DNA of 64,000 nt from JBFMHP01 sp040752855. GTDB lineage: Bacteria; Pseudomonadota; Gammaproteobacteria; RBG-16-57-12. Of the stretch, positions 8,364-16,586 are shown piece after piece. The stretch is taken from positions 18,836 to 82,835 of the forward strand of contig JBFMHP010000027.1 in the NCBI GenBank assembly GCA_040752855.1. Reading direction: 5' to 3'. A program made the translations under genes and the position numbers. The notes beneath the pieces were generated by a model. The model did no database searches. It saw only the letters and a list, made by a program, of their open reading frames with translations, and was not told where the DNA came from. How positions within the stretch are numbered: the stretch's first letter is position 1; each line of letters begins with the position of its first letter.

Positions 8364-9875
8364 ATGTGCGGCATTATCGGTATAGTCGGTACCAGTAACG
8401 TAAACCAGATGTTGTATGACGGCTTGACGGTCCTGCAGCATCGCGGCCAGGATGCGGCCGGTATCGTCACCTCGCAGGGCAACAAGATGTTTCTGCGCAA
8501 GTCAATGGGACTGGTGCGCGATGTCTTCCACACACGCCACATGTTGCGCCTGCAGGGCAATATGGGGATCGGGCATGTGCGCTATCCGACCGCGGGAGTT
8601 TCCTCCAATGCCGAGGCGCAGCCCTTCTATGTGAACTCGCCCTACGGGATCGCGCTGGCGCACAACGGCAACCTCACCAATGCCGAACAGCTGCAACGCG
8701 AGGTCTTCCTGGAGGATCTGCGCCACGTCAACACCGATTCGGATTCCGAAGTGTTGTTGAACGTCTTTGCCCATGAATTGCTACGCCAGGGCAAGTTGCG
8801 TATCGACGAGAACGATATCTTCAACGCTGTCTCCGGTGTGCACAAGCGCTGCCGCGGCGGCTATGCCGTCGTCAGTTTGGTGCTGGGTTACGGCATCGTC
8901 GGCTTCCGCGATCCGTTCGGCATCCGCCCGTTGATTTTCGGCAAGCGCGAGAGCGAGGAAGGCACCGAATACATCATCGCCTCCGAGAGCGTGGCGGTCG
9001 CCTCGCTCGGTTTCGAGGTAATCCGCGATGTCGCGCCCGGCGAGGCGGTCTACATCAGCCAGGACGGCAAGATCTATACCCAGCAGTGCGCCGCGAATCC
9101 GGAATACTCGCCGTGCATCTTCGAGCACGTGTATTTCGCGCGGCCGGATTCGATCATCGATGGGGTCTCGGTTTACAAGGCGCGGCTGCGTATGGGCGAC
9201 TACCTCGGGGAGAAGATCCTGAAGGTCTTCCCCGATCACGACATCGATGTGGTCATCCCCATCCCCGATACCAGCCGCACCACGGCCCTGCAATTGGCCA
9301 ACCGGCTTGGCATCAAATACCGCGAGGGTTTCATCAAGAACCGCTACATCGGCCGGACCTTCATCATGCCGGGGCAGAGCCAGCGCAAGAAATCCGTGCG
9401 CCAAAAACTCAATGCCATCGATCTGGAATTTCACGACAAGGTCGTCCTGCTGGTCGATGATTCCATCGTGCGCGGCACCACCTCCAAGCAGATCATCCAG
9501 ATGGCGCGCGAGGCCGGCGCCAAGAAGGTCTACTTCGCCTCCGCCTCGCCGCCGGTGCGCTTCGCCAACGTTTACGGCATCGACATGCCGAGCGTGAAGG
9601 AGCTGATCGGCCATGGCCGCAACGAGGAGGAGATCGGCAAGGAGATCGGCGCGGACTGGCTGGTGTATCAGGATCTGGAAGACATGATCCGGGCGGTGCA
9701 GAAGGGCAACAAGCTGCTCGAAAAATTCGATACCTCCTGCTTCAACGGCGAGTACGTCACCGGCGATATCACTCCGGAATACCTGGCCAAATTGGAACAG
9801 CAGCGCTCGGATAGCGCCAAGTCATCGCGCGCCTCGGCTGACAGCGACATCATCGACCTCCACAACAACGACTGA
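8364..9875 (+). CDS. purF: Amidophosphoribosyltransferase
   Basis: First step of purine synthesis: PRPP and glutamine give phosphoribosylamine. The 503-residue protein starts MCGIIGIVG, so the N-terminal nucleophile Cys2 needs no propeptide, as in E. coli. The glutaminase half runs to about residue 240 (with HNGNLTN and DSEVLL). The phosphoribosyltransferase half carries the PRPP motif VVLLVDDSIVRGTT near residues 360-375. The C-terminus is long, serine-rich and variable. No PurR-type operator could be identified by eye. Confidence 0.97.
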   Translation: MCGIIGIVGTSNVNQMLYDGLTVLQHRGQDAAGIVTSQGNKMFLRKSMGLVRDVFHTRHMLRLQGNMGIGHVRYPTAGVSSNAEAQPFYVNSPYGIALAHNGNLTNAEQLQREVFLEDLRHVNTDSDSEVLLNVFAHELLRQGKLRIDENDIFNAVSGVHKRCRGGYAVVSLVLGYGIVGFRDPFGIRPLIFGKRESEEGTEYIIASESVAVASLGFEVIRDVAPGEAVYISQDGKIYTQQCAANPEYSPCIFEHVYFARPDSIIDGVSVYKARLRMGDYLGEKILKVFPDHDIDVVIPIPDTSRTTALQLANRLGIKYREGFIKNRYIGRTFIMPGQSQRKKSVRQKLNAIDLEFHDKVVLLVDDSIVRGTTSKQIIQMAREAGAKKVYFASASPPVRFANVYGIDMPSVKELIGHGRNEEEIGKEIGADWLVYQDLEDMIRAVQKGNKLLEKFDTSCFNGEYVTGDITPEYLAKLEQQRSDSAKSSRASADSDIIDLHNND

Positions 9876-10011
9876 GTGAGCGGTTTTCTCCTTACAGCTG
9901 ATCGCCCGCGGTAAAGTTTTCACCTGATTCGTCGAAGACATTACCTGGCACCGGCCGTACGGCCAATGCCGTCGGTCTAAGAATTCAGGAAAATCTAATG
10001 AAGGAGAGAAC

Positions 10012-11352
10012 ATGAAACCCACTCTTCTGGCCAGTGTGGTACTGGCCGCGCTTGGTTCGACTGCGCACGCTGGACCAACCTTTCATCCCTCGGGCAGCAA
10101 TCTGACCTATGGCGTCAACAGCGTCAGCCAATCGGTGATCACCAGTATTAATAATCCCGCCGCCGGCGCGATCGCGCTGCAAAACGGCGATACCCGGTTT
10201 CGCATGGGACTGGTGACGATCGGTGCAGGGGTGGAGTTCGGTGACATCGATAACTTCGAGGACGATCTAGATCGGTTGATCGACAAGATCGATACCCTCA
10301 CGCAGCAAGAGGCTCTGGATATTTTCAACAATGTGCCAGGCAATCTGCTTGATCAGTTCAATGACAAGCTTCCCGGTATTTCGCAAGACGGCTATATGAT
10401 CGTGTCCGCCGGCGGACACCTTCCCATCATGCCGTTGCTGATTGCCAGTGACATGTTGGGCGGCGCCATCACGCTGGACGCGAGCGCCGGGGCGAACGCC
10501 AGGGTCGGGGTGTTGGATGATGCCTTGGACTACGATAACAATGGTACTCCAACAGATTTCACCGACGACTCCATTGCCGGTGAGCAGTCTTCGATGTATG
10601 TGCAGGGGGGTGTGGTGGCGGAGCTGGCCCTGGGCTACAGCACCAGCGTATTGTCCGGCGCCGCCGGTGATCTGTACGTGGGGGGCAAACTGAAATATCT
10701 CAGCGCCGAATTGGGACGCAACAACGCGCGGCTCGATGATCCCACCGTCATCGATACCAGCTCGGTGCTCGATGATTTCGATAACAACACGGTGGAAAGC
10801 TCGGCGCTCACGGCCGATATCGGTTTGGTATGGGCTGCGGATCATTATCAACTCGGCGCGACGTTGCTCAACGTGACCTCACCGAGTTTCGAATATCCGT
10901 CCGACGACACCTTTACCTCGCTGCCGAATTGCGACTTGCGCACCAGCATGGATTCCGATGGCGCGATCGCCCGGTGCAAGGCTGCCCTGGAGGATACAGA
11001 ATATAATTTGGATGCCCAGTTGCGCCTGGAGGCTGCCTTGTATAGCGCCTCGCGCAGCTGGTTGATCACTAGCGCATATGACACGTCTGAAACCGAAACC
11101 CCCTCGGGCGACAAACAACAATGGGCGGTCGTCGCCTTGGGATTCGCGCCCGAGAGCTGGATCATCCCGGGCGTGCGCGTGGGCTACCGACAGAACATGG
11201 CCGGCAGCGAGTTGAGCTACGCGACCTTTGGGGTAACGCTGTTCAAGGCCCTGAGCATCGATCTTGCCTATGGGCTGCAAAGCACCAAGATCGACGGCAG
11301 CACCGCCCCGCGCGGCGCGGCCGCGAATGTGGCATTTGAACTGCGTTTTTGA
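10012..11352 (+). CDS. TraF-like outer-membrane beta-barrel protein
   Basis: 446 residues with a cleavable signal peptide (cleavage likely after AHA, residue ~20). Alternating hydrophobic/polar strands and a C-terminal aromatic residue (ends FELRF) are typical of outer-membrane barrels. The start (FHPSGSNLTYGVNSVSQSV, then NPAAGA) resembles the 'conjugal transfer TraF' family (PF13729), a set of chromosomal FadL/OmpP1-like proteins that mostly have no link to conjugation. A good ribosome site (GAAGGAGAG) precedes the ATG, and the gene has its own terminator, so it is a single-gene unit. No conjugation genes are nearby. Ligand and role are unknown. Confidence 0.75.
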   Translation: MKPTLLASVVLAALGSTAHAGPTFHPSGSNLTYGVNSVSQSVITSINNPAAGAIALQNGDTRFRMGLVTIGAGVEFGDIDNFEDDLDRLIDKIDTLTQQEALDIFNNVPGNLLDQFNDKLPGISQDGYMIVSAGGHLPIMPLLIASDMLGGAITLDASAGANARVGVLDDALDYDNNGTPTDFTDDSIAGEQSSMYVQGGVVAELALGYSTSVLSGAAGDLYVGGKLKYLSAELGRNNARLDDPTVIDTSSVLDDFDNNTVESSALTADIGLVWAADHYQLGATLLNVTSPSFEYPSDDTFTSLPNCDLRTSMDSDGAIARCKAALEDTEYNLDAQLRLEAALYSASRSWLITSAYDTSETETPSGDKQQWAVVALGFAPESWIIPGVRVGYRQNMAGSELSYATFGVTLFKALSIDLAYGLQSTKIDGSTAPRGAAANVAFELRF

Positions 11353-11378
11353 TTCAGTCTTGCAATGCAACATGATCG

Positions 11379-11407
11379 AAGGCGCGTCCCTTGGATGCGC
11401 CTTTTTT
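11379..11407 (+). terminator. Intrinsic terminator of the TraF-like gene
   Basis: GGCGCGTCC (11381-11389) pairs with GGATGCGCC (11393-11401), with AA before and TTTTTT after (11402-11407). The stem is complete apart from one G-U pair. It ends the unit at 10012-11352. Confidence 0.9.
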
Positions 11408-11428
11408 GTTGGTGCCGCGGGATTTGAG

Positions 11429-11458
11429 TTGACAAGGCGTGCGGCGATTTTCTACGCT
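11429..11458 (+). promoter_or_regulatory. Sigma70-type promoter for the riboswitch-metZ transcript
   Basis: TTGACA at 11429-11434 is a perfect -35 box. An 18-base spacer leads to TACGCT at 11453-11458 as -10. Transcription would start near 11465, directly at the first base-paired stem of the SAM-II element. The -10 box is weak; the fit with the riboswitch start is the main support. Confidence 0.65.
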
Positions 11459-11464
11459 TAAGCA

Positions 11465-11517
11465 CATGCGCCGATTTGAACCTCAGCTTGCGGGCGCAAT
11501 ACAAATACAGCTAAAGC
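11465..11517 (+). promoter_or_regulatory. SAM-II riboswitch aptamer (metA motif) upstream of metZ
   Basis: Stem P1 is TGCGCC (11467-11472) pairing with GGCGCA (11493-11498). The loop begins GATTTGAACC and contains GCTTGC. The 3' part has AAATACAGCTAAA (11503-11515), the conserved GCTAAA signature. This order (P1, ATTTGA, GCTTGC, P1', AAAnnnnGCTAAA) is that of the SAM-II/metA motif known upstream of metA, metX, metC and metZ, mainly in Alphaproteobacteria. Here it sits directly before metZ and is followed by a terminator hairpin. The call is by eye; a covariance-model search was not possible. Confidence 0.88.
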
Positions 11518-11524
11518 GGCCAAG

Positions 11525-11556
11525 CCTGCTTGAGCTAATGCTGAGCGGGTTTTTTT
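11525..11556 (+). terminator. Terminator hairpin, probable SAM-II expression platform
   Basis: CCTGCT (11525-11530) pairs with AGCGGG (11544-11549, one T-G pair), with a further AGC/GCT pairing inside, and is followed by T7 (11550-11556). It lies 8 bases after the aptamer's GCTAAA segment and ends 34 bases before the metZ ATG. The position implies that the leader can be terminated before metZ, presumably when SAM is bound. The antiterminator pairing was not worked out. Confidence 0.75.
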
Positions 11557-11590
11557 GTGCCTCAAACTTCGAGGCCGGAGGAGTTGAATC

Positions 11591-12769
11591 ATGTCATACG
11601 AGGATCCGGAATGGGGTTTCGCCACGCTGGCGGTGCGCGCGGGCCATCACGCTACCAATGAAGGGGAACAGAGCGAGCCGATCTTTCCCACTTCCAGTTA
11701 CGTCTTCGAGAGCGCTGCGCAGGCCGCGGCGCGTTTCAGCGGCAGCGAGCCTGGCAACATCTATTCGCGCTTCACCAATCCCACCGTGCGCGCGTTCGAA
11801 CAACGATTGGCGGCGCTGGAAGGCGGCGCGCGCTGCGTGGCGACTTCCTCCGGCATGTCCGCCATCCTCAGCACCTGTATGGCGCTGCTGAAGACGGGCG
11901 ATCACATGGTGTCCTCGCGGGCGATCTTCGGTACCACCTCGGTGCTGTTCAACAACTACCTGGCCAAGTTCGGCGTGGAGACCACCTTCGTCGGACTCAC
12001 CGATCTCGATGCGTGGAAACGGGCCATCCGCCCCAACACGCGCATGCTGTTTCTGGAGACGCCGTCCAATCCCCTGACCGAGGTGGCGGACATCGCGGCG
12101 CTGGCCGCGCTGGCGCGTGAGCACGGCTGTCTGCTGGTGGTGGACAACTGTTTCTGCACGCCCGCCTTGCAGCGTCCGCTGGCGCTCGGCGCGGACATCG
12201 TGATCCACTCCGCCACCAAGTATCTAGATGGTCAGGGCCGCTGCATCGGTGGCGCGGTGGTGGGTAATGAACAACTGGTTGGCACCGATGTGTACGGATT
12301 TTTGCGGACTGCCGGCCCCTCGATGAGTCCGTTCAATGCCTGGGTGTTCCTCAAGGGATTGGAGACCCTGCAACTGCGCATGCGGGCGCACTGCGAGAAT
12401 ACGCTCGCCCTGGCGCAGTGGCTGGAGGCACAGCCCGAGGTGAGCAAGGTCTATTACCCGGGCCTTAAGTCACATCCACAGCATGCGCTGGCTGCGCGCC
12501 AGCAAAGTGGTTTTGGCGGAGTGTTGTCGTTTGAACTCAAGGGCGGCAAGGATGCGGCTTGGCGCTTGATCGATGCCACGCGGGTGATGTCGATCACCGC
12601 CAATCTGGGCGACACCAAGAGCACCATCACCCATCCGGCGACCACCACGCACGGGCGGCTCACGCCCGAGCAGCGCGCGGCGGCGGGCATCAGCGATGGC
12701 CTGGTGCGGATCGCCGTGGGGTTGGAGGATCTCGTCGATCTGAAGGCCGATTTGCAGCGTGGATTCTGA
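11591..12769 (+). CDS. metZ: O-succinylhomoserine sulfhydrylase
   Basis: PLP-dependent Cys/Met metabolism enzyme, 392 residues, that makes homocysteine directly from O-succinylhomoserine and sulfide. The family signature HSATKYLDGQGR carries the PLP lysine Lys210; NIYSRFTNPT and SSGMSAIL in the N-terminal half and SLGD-like ANLGDTKSTITHPA near the end fit the MetZ/MetB group. MetZ rather than MetB/MetC is supported by the start (ATLAVRAG) and by the SAM-II element upstream. A strong GGAGGAG site lies 8 bases before the ATG. No metX/metA gene is present in the window. Confidence 0.9.
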   Translation: MSYEDPEWGFATLAVRAGHHATNEGEQSEPIFPTSSYVFESAAQAAARFSGSEPGNIYSRFTNPTVRAFEQRLAALEGGARCVATSSGMSAILSTCMALLKTGDHMVSSRAIFGTTSVLFNNYLAKFGVETTFVGLTDLDAWKRAIRPNTRMLFLETPSNPLTEVADIAALAALAREHGCLLVVDNCFCTPALQRPLALGADIVIHSATKYLDGQGRCIGGAVVGNEQLVGTDVYGFLRTAGPSMSPFNAWVFLKGLETLQLRMRAHCENTLALAQWLEAQPEVSKVYYPGLKSHPQHALAARQQSGFGGVLSFELKGGKDAAWRLIDATRVMSITANLGDTKSTITHPATTTHGRLTPEQRAAAGISDGLVRIAVGLEDLVDLKADLQRGF

Positions 12770-12806
12770 GGGTGTCTCGCATGGACATGCAGCTGGTTGG
12801 TATTCG

Positions 12807-12907
12807 ACTCCCTCTCCCTTCGGGAGAGGGATGGGGTGAGGGGGGATATGCAGATTTAGCCCAGATCAATTCCCTCACCCTAACCCTCTCCCGGAGGGAG
12901 AGGGAAT
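12807..12907. repeat. CCCTCTCCC-family palindromic repeat, copy 1
   Basis: Between metZ and the glycerate kinase gene. A left hairpin (CCCTCTCCCTTCGGGAGAGGG, split as arms 12810-12818 and 12822-12830) is followed by ATGGGGTGAGGG. After about 30 bases comes the inverted right half, with CCCTCACCCTAACCCTCTCC, then GGAGGGAGAGGG. The two halves are inverted copies, giving a cruciform of about 100 bases. Similar units lie at 21931, 50087, 51361 and 54873. Confidence 0.85.
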
Positions 12908-12921
12908 TCATTGGGCTCTAA

Positions 12922-14160
12922 GTGATCGAAGCCCGCCAGCAACTGGTTCGTTATTATCACGCCGCGCTCCAGGCCGTGGCGGGCCGGCGTTGCGTGGCGC
13001 AGGCGCTGGCGAAGACGAGGGTGTCCGATCCGGTCTACGTGCTCGCCGTCGGCAAGGCCGCGGCGAGCATGATGCAGGGGGCGCTGGATGTCCTGGGTGA
13101 GCGGATCATCGAAGGGTTGGTGATCACCAAATACCATCACGTCCAGCCTTTTCTCCAAGCCGACGCTCGCATCCTATGCCTGGAGGCAGGCCATCCCACG
13201 CCGGATGCCAACAGCCTGCGCGCCGGCGAGATGTTGCACGATTTCTTCGCCCGCACACCCGACCACGCCTTTTTTCTGATCCTGCTCTCAGGCGGGGCCT
13301 CCGCCCTGGTCGAACGCCTGCCGCATGGCTTGGGCCTGCCGGAGCTGGTACGTCTTAATCAATGGCTACTCGGCTCCGGACTGCCGATTGCCCAGATCAA
13401 CCGCATACGCAAAGCCGTTTCATCTCTGAAGGGTGGCAGGGCGCTACGCGAATTGCGCGCTCGCGCCGGGCGCTGCCTGTTGATTTCCGATGTGCCCGGT
13501 GATGATCCGGCGGTCATCGGTTCCGGGCTCTTTTATCCGCCGAAGGACTCCGCGCCCTTGCCGGATGATTTGCCGAGTTGGGTGCGCGCGATGATCGATC
13601 GCGCCGCCAATGAACTTGCGGCGAGCGAGGGGGGCGCGGTGATCGAGCACACCCTCATCGCCAGCAATCGTCAGGCACTCGATGCGGTGGCGGAACGGGC
13701 CGCTGGCCAGGGATTAGTGGTGCATCGTCACGAGCTGCTGGTGGGCGATGCCCTCGACGCCGGCGCGCGCATCGCGGAGGAAATGCTGCACGGGGCGCCC
13801 GGTGTGTATCTCTGGGGCGGGGAGACGACCGTGGTCCTGCCGGAACATCCTGGTCGCGGCGGACGTTGTCAGTCGCTGGCCCTGGCGGCTGCGCTGAGAT
13901 GGGCCGGCAAGGACGGCCTGTATCTGCTGGCCGGCGGCACCGACGGCAGTGACGGCCCCGGTGAGGATGCCGGCGCCTTGGTCGACGGACGAACGATCGC
14001 GGAAGGCGAACTGGGCGGTCTTTCAGCGGTGAAATGTTTGCAGGGGGCGGACGCCAGGCGTTTCCTGGATGCCAGCGGCGACCTGCTCAGCACGGGGCCG
14101 ACCGGCACGAATGTGATGGATGTCATAATTGGAATTAAACGCGGCAATACTTTAAATTGA
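12922..14160 (+). CDS. Glycerate kinase, DUF4147/MOFRL type (glycerate 2-kinase)
   Basis: 412 residues with the N-terminal DUF4147 domain (AVGKAAASM, then LILLSGGASALVERL) and the C-terminal MOFRL domain (WGGETTVVLP, GGRCQSLALAAA, AGGTDGSDGPGEDAGA). This family phosphorylates D-glycerate, usually at carbon 2, and was formerly annotated as hydroxypyruvate reductase TtuD. It would feed glycerate (from glycolate/serine routes) into 2-phosphoglycerate. The start is a GTG at 12922. The gene stands between a repeat and a small peptide gene, so the genomic context adds little about its pathway. Confidence 0.9.
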   Translation: MIEARQQLVRYYHAALQAVAGRRCVAQALAKTRVSDPVYVLAVGKAAASMMQGALDVLGERIIEGLVITKYHHVQPFLQADARILCLEAGHPTPDANSLRAGEMLHDFFARTPDHAFFLILLSGGASALVERLPHGLGLPELVRLNQWLLGSGLPIAQINRIRKAVSSLKGGRALRELRARAGRCLLISDVPGDDPAVIGSGLFYPPKDSAPLPDDLPSWVRAMIDRAANELAASEGGAVIEHTLIASNRQALDAVAERAAGQGLVVHRHELLVGDALDAGARIAEEMLHGAPGVYLWGGETTVVLPEHPGRGGRCQSLALAAALRWAGKDGLYLLAGGTDGSDGPGEDAGALVDGRTIAEGELGGLSAVKCLQGADARRFLDASGDLLSTGPTGTNVMDVIIGIKRGNTLN

Positions 14161-14243
14161 GATGTGATTGCATTCACGGTTTTCCCTCAACCTTTTCTCT
14201 AGCCCGGTCGTTAACATGAGAGAAGGATTCGAGGGCAACCACG

Positions 14244-14405
14244 ATGAGAAAACATAAACCGGATTTGCTGATGGTGTTGGTGGTGTTTGTCGCCGCCGGT
14301 GTTTTGATGACCAGTTTTGCGTTCAGTGACTCTCCCAGCGAGACGACGACGCAGCGCACCACGCAGACCGATCAACAACAAGCCATGAACGAGCTGCGTC
14401 CGTAG
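14244..14405 (+). CDS. Small single-helix membrane protein, 53 residues
   Basis: ATG at 14244 with GAGGG nine bases upstream; stop TAG at 14403-14405. The product begins MRKHKPDLLMVL (positive N-terminus), has one hydrophobic stretch at about residues 8-27, then a polar tail rich in Ser, Thr and Gln. It may be a membrane-anchored peptide or an exported one with an uncleaved signal. I do not recognise the family. The hydrophobic helix with basic N-terminus and the ribosome site argue for a real gene; its length is the main reason for doubt. Confidence 0.55.
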   Translation: MRKHKPDLLMVLVVFVAAGVLMTSFAFSDSPSETTTQRTTQTDQQQAMNELRP

Positions 14406-14532
14406 TTAGTCGCTGACGCCGTCTCGCCGATTTTTTTCTTCTGCTATTCCCCGCGCCGAAGTTCAGGCGCATCTTTGCTTAAGATCTGCTTTTGCTCCAC
14501 AATAGGCCTCCTCGTATTGCTGTGAACGGGCA

Positions 14533-15720
14533 ATGAATCTCCACGAATATCAGGCCAAACAACTCTTCCGTGCCACGGGCATTCCGGTGCCGGAGGGTTT
14601 TGTCGTGGGCTCTCCCGAGCAGGCTGCGGAAGTCGTGCGCCAACTCGGTGGCAATGAGTGGCTGGTGAAGGCCCAGATCCATGCGGGCGGCCGCGGCAAG
14701 GTCGGCGGCGTCCGGCGCGCCTCCGGTGTGCAGCAGCTCAAGGAGATCATCACGGAGATGCTGGGCATGTGTCTCGTCACACCGCAAAACGAGCCGCACG
14801 GCCAGCCCGTCAACAAGGTGCTGGTGGAATGTTCTTGTGCGGTAAGCAAGGAATTCTATCTGGGCGCCGTGGTCGACAGCGCCTGCGGGCGGGTGGTGTT
14901 CATGGCCACCGATGCTGGCGGGATGCAGGTGGAGGAGGCCGTGGCGCAACGCCCGGAGAGTATTCACCGGGTCGAGGTCGATACCATTACCGGGTTGCAA
15001 CCGTTCCAATGCCGGATCCTGGGCTTCAAGCTGGGACTCGGCGGATCACAACTCGCACAACTGACCGAGATCCTGATGGCGATGTATCGGCTGTTCTGCA
15101 CCCAGGATCTGAGCCTCATTGAGATCAACCCCTTGGTCTTGACCAGTGCGGGCACCTTGCTCGCGCTGGATGCCAAGATCAACGTGGACGAGAATGCCTT
15201 GCCGCGTCATCGCGATCTCGCGGGACTGCGCGATGTAACTCAGGAAGATCCGCGCGAGCGCGAGGCGCGCGAGCATGAACTCAACTACGTCGCCGTCGAC
15301 GGCAACATCGGTTGCGTGGTCAACGGCGCGGGACTGGCGATGGCGACCATGGATCTGATCAAGTTCTATGGCGGGCAGCCCGCGAATTTCCTCGATGTCG
15401 GCGGTAGCACTACGGCGGAGCACGTGGCCGAGGCCTTTAAGTTGGTGCTGACCGATGAGAAGGTGAGTGCCATCCTGGTGAACATCTTCGGCGGTATTGC
15501 GCGCTGCGATCTCATCGCCGAGGGCATGATCCAGGCGATCAAGGAGGTGGGCGTGCGGCTCCCATTGGTCGTGCGGCTGGTAGGCACGCGGGCCGCGGAG
15601 GGGCTGGTGCTGCTGCAAGACAGCGGATTGAATATCGTGGCGAACGAAGACCTCGACGTGGCCGCGCAGAAGGTGGTGGCCTTGGCCGAAGGGAGTGCGG
15701 ATGGCGGTACTGATCGATAA
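14533..15720 (+). CDS. sucC: Succinate-CoA ligase (ADP-forming) subunit beta
   Basis: 395-residue ATP-grasp subunit; with SucD it interconverts succinyl-CoA and succinate with substrate-level phosphorylation. It starts with the canonical MNLHEYQAKQLF and has VKAQIHAGGRGKVGGV (ATP-grasp), LIEINPLV, and the C-terminal GNIGCVVNGAGLAMATMD, FLDVGGSTT and NIFGGIARCD segments of the CoA-ligase domain. It overlaps sucD by 20 bases. sucAB are not adjacent. Malate-CoA ligases (MtkA) are close homologues, but no serine-cycle genes are nearby, so SucC is preferred. Confidence 0.93.
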   Translation: MNLHEYQAKQLFRATGIPVPEGFVVGSPEQAAEVVRQLGGNEWLVKAQIHAGGRGKVGGVRRASGVQQLKEIITEMLGMCLVTPQNEPHGQPVNKVLVECSCAVSKEFYLGAVVDSACGRVVFMATDAGGMQVEEAVAQRPESIHRVEVDTITGLQPFQCRILGFKLGLGGSQLAQLTEILMAMYRLFCTQDLSLIEINPLVLTSAGTLLALDAKINVDENALPRHRDLAGLRDVTQEDPREREAREHELNYVAVDGNIGCVVNGAGLAMATMDLIKFYGGQPANFLDVGGSTTAEHVAEAFKLVLTDEKVSAILVNIFGGIARCDLIAEGMIQAIKEVGVRLPLVVRLVGTRAAEGLVLLQDSGLNIVANEDLDVAAQKVVALAEGSADGGTDR

Positions 15721-16573
15721 GCGCACGCGCGTGATCTGCCAGGGATTCACCGGTCGCGAGGGGACCTTTCATTCCGAGCAGGCGCTGGTCTACGGCACCA
15801 AGCTGGTCGGCGGCGTTACACCGGGCAAGGGCGGACAAAGGCATTTGGGGTTGCCGGTGTTCAACACCGTGCGTGATGCCGTGGCCAAGACCGGGGCTGA
15901 AGCCTCGATGATCTTCGTCCCGGCGATGTCCGCGGCGGATGCGATCCTTGAGGCGGCCGATGCCGGCATCAAGCTCATCGTCTGTATCACCGAAGGCATC
16001 CCGATTCAGGACATGCTGAACGTGAAGGCGGCGCTGGTGCAGCGCGATGTGCGCCTGATCGGCCCGAATTGCCCCGGCATCATCGCTCCGGGGGAATGCA
16101 AGATCGGTATCATGCCCGCGCAGATCCACAGCAAAGGCATCATCGGCATTGTCTCGCGCTCGGCCACCCTCACCTATGAGGCAGTGCTGCAGACCTCGCG
16201 GCAGGGGTTGGGACAGAGCACGTGCATCGGTATCGGCGGCGATCCGATCCACGGGATGAGTTTCGTCGACTGCCTGGCCCTGTTCGAGCAGGACCGGCAG
16301 ACCAAGGGCATCATCCTGGTCGGTGAGATCGGCGGCGCCGCCGAGGAAGAGGCGGCGGCGTATATCCGCGAGTCGGTGCGCAAGCCCGTGGTGGCCTACA
16401 TCGCCGGCTTGCTGGCGCCGCCCGGCAAACGCATGGGGCATGCGGGCGCGATCATCTCCGGTGGACGAGGTACGGCCATGGCCAAGATCGAGGCGCTGGA
16501 GGCTGCGGGTGTTGCGGTAGTGCGCAATCCCACCGAGCTGGGCCGGCGCATGTTGGAATTTTTCCGAGATTAA
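15701..16573 (+). CDS. sucD: Succinate-CoA ligase (ADP-forming) subunit alpha
   Basis: 290 residues. The CoA-binding Rossmann part carries CQGFTGREGTFHSEQA and GGVTPGKGG. His247 in GHAGAIISGG is the phosphohistidine residue (His246 in E. coli). GPNCPGII is present. I chose ATG at 15701 (MAVLIDKRTRVI), which fits the family start and has GGGAG five bases upstream; an in-frame GTG lies at 15695. The start is inside the end of sucC, so the two are coupled. Confidence 0.94.
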   Translation: MAVLIDKRTRVICQGFTGREGTFHSEQALVYGTKLVGGVTPGKGGQRHLGLPVFNTVRDAVAKTGAEASMIFVPAMSAADAILEAADAGIKLIVCITEGIPIQDMLNVKAALVQRDVRLIGPNCPGIIAPGECKIGIMPAQIHSKGIIGIVSRSATLTYEAVLQTSRQGLGQSTCIGIGGDPIHGMSFVDCLALFEQDRQTKGIILVGEIGGAAEEEAAAYIRESVRKPVVAYIAGLLAPPGKRMGHAGAIISGGRGTAMAKIEALEAAGVAVVRNPTELGRRMLEFFRD

Positions 16574-16586
16574 GGAGCGCATCTCA

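Noticed and set aside
10012..11352. Evidence for a conjugative or mobile region because of the TraF-like name
   Set aside because: No relaxase, coupling protein, pilus or integrase genes nearby; the protein is a chromosomal outer-membrane family member.
12807..12907. CRISPR array from repeated CCCTCTCCC units
   Set aside because: Units are inverted rather than direct, spacing is irregular and no cas genes are present.
14533..16573. Malate-CoA ligase (mtkAB) instead of sucCD
   Set aside because: Sequence motifs fit SucCD and there is no serine-cycle gene such as mcl nearby; the homology cannot by itself support MtkAB.
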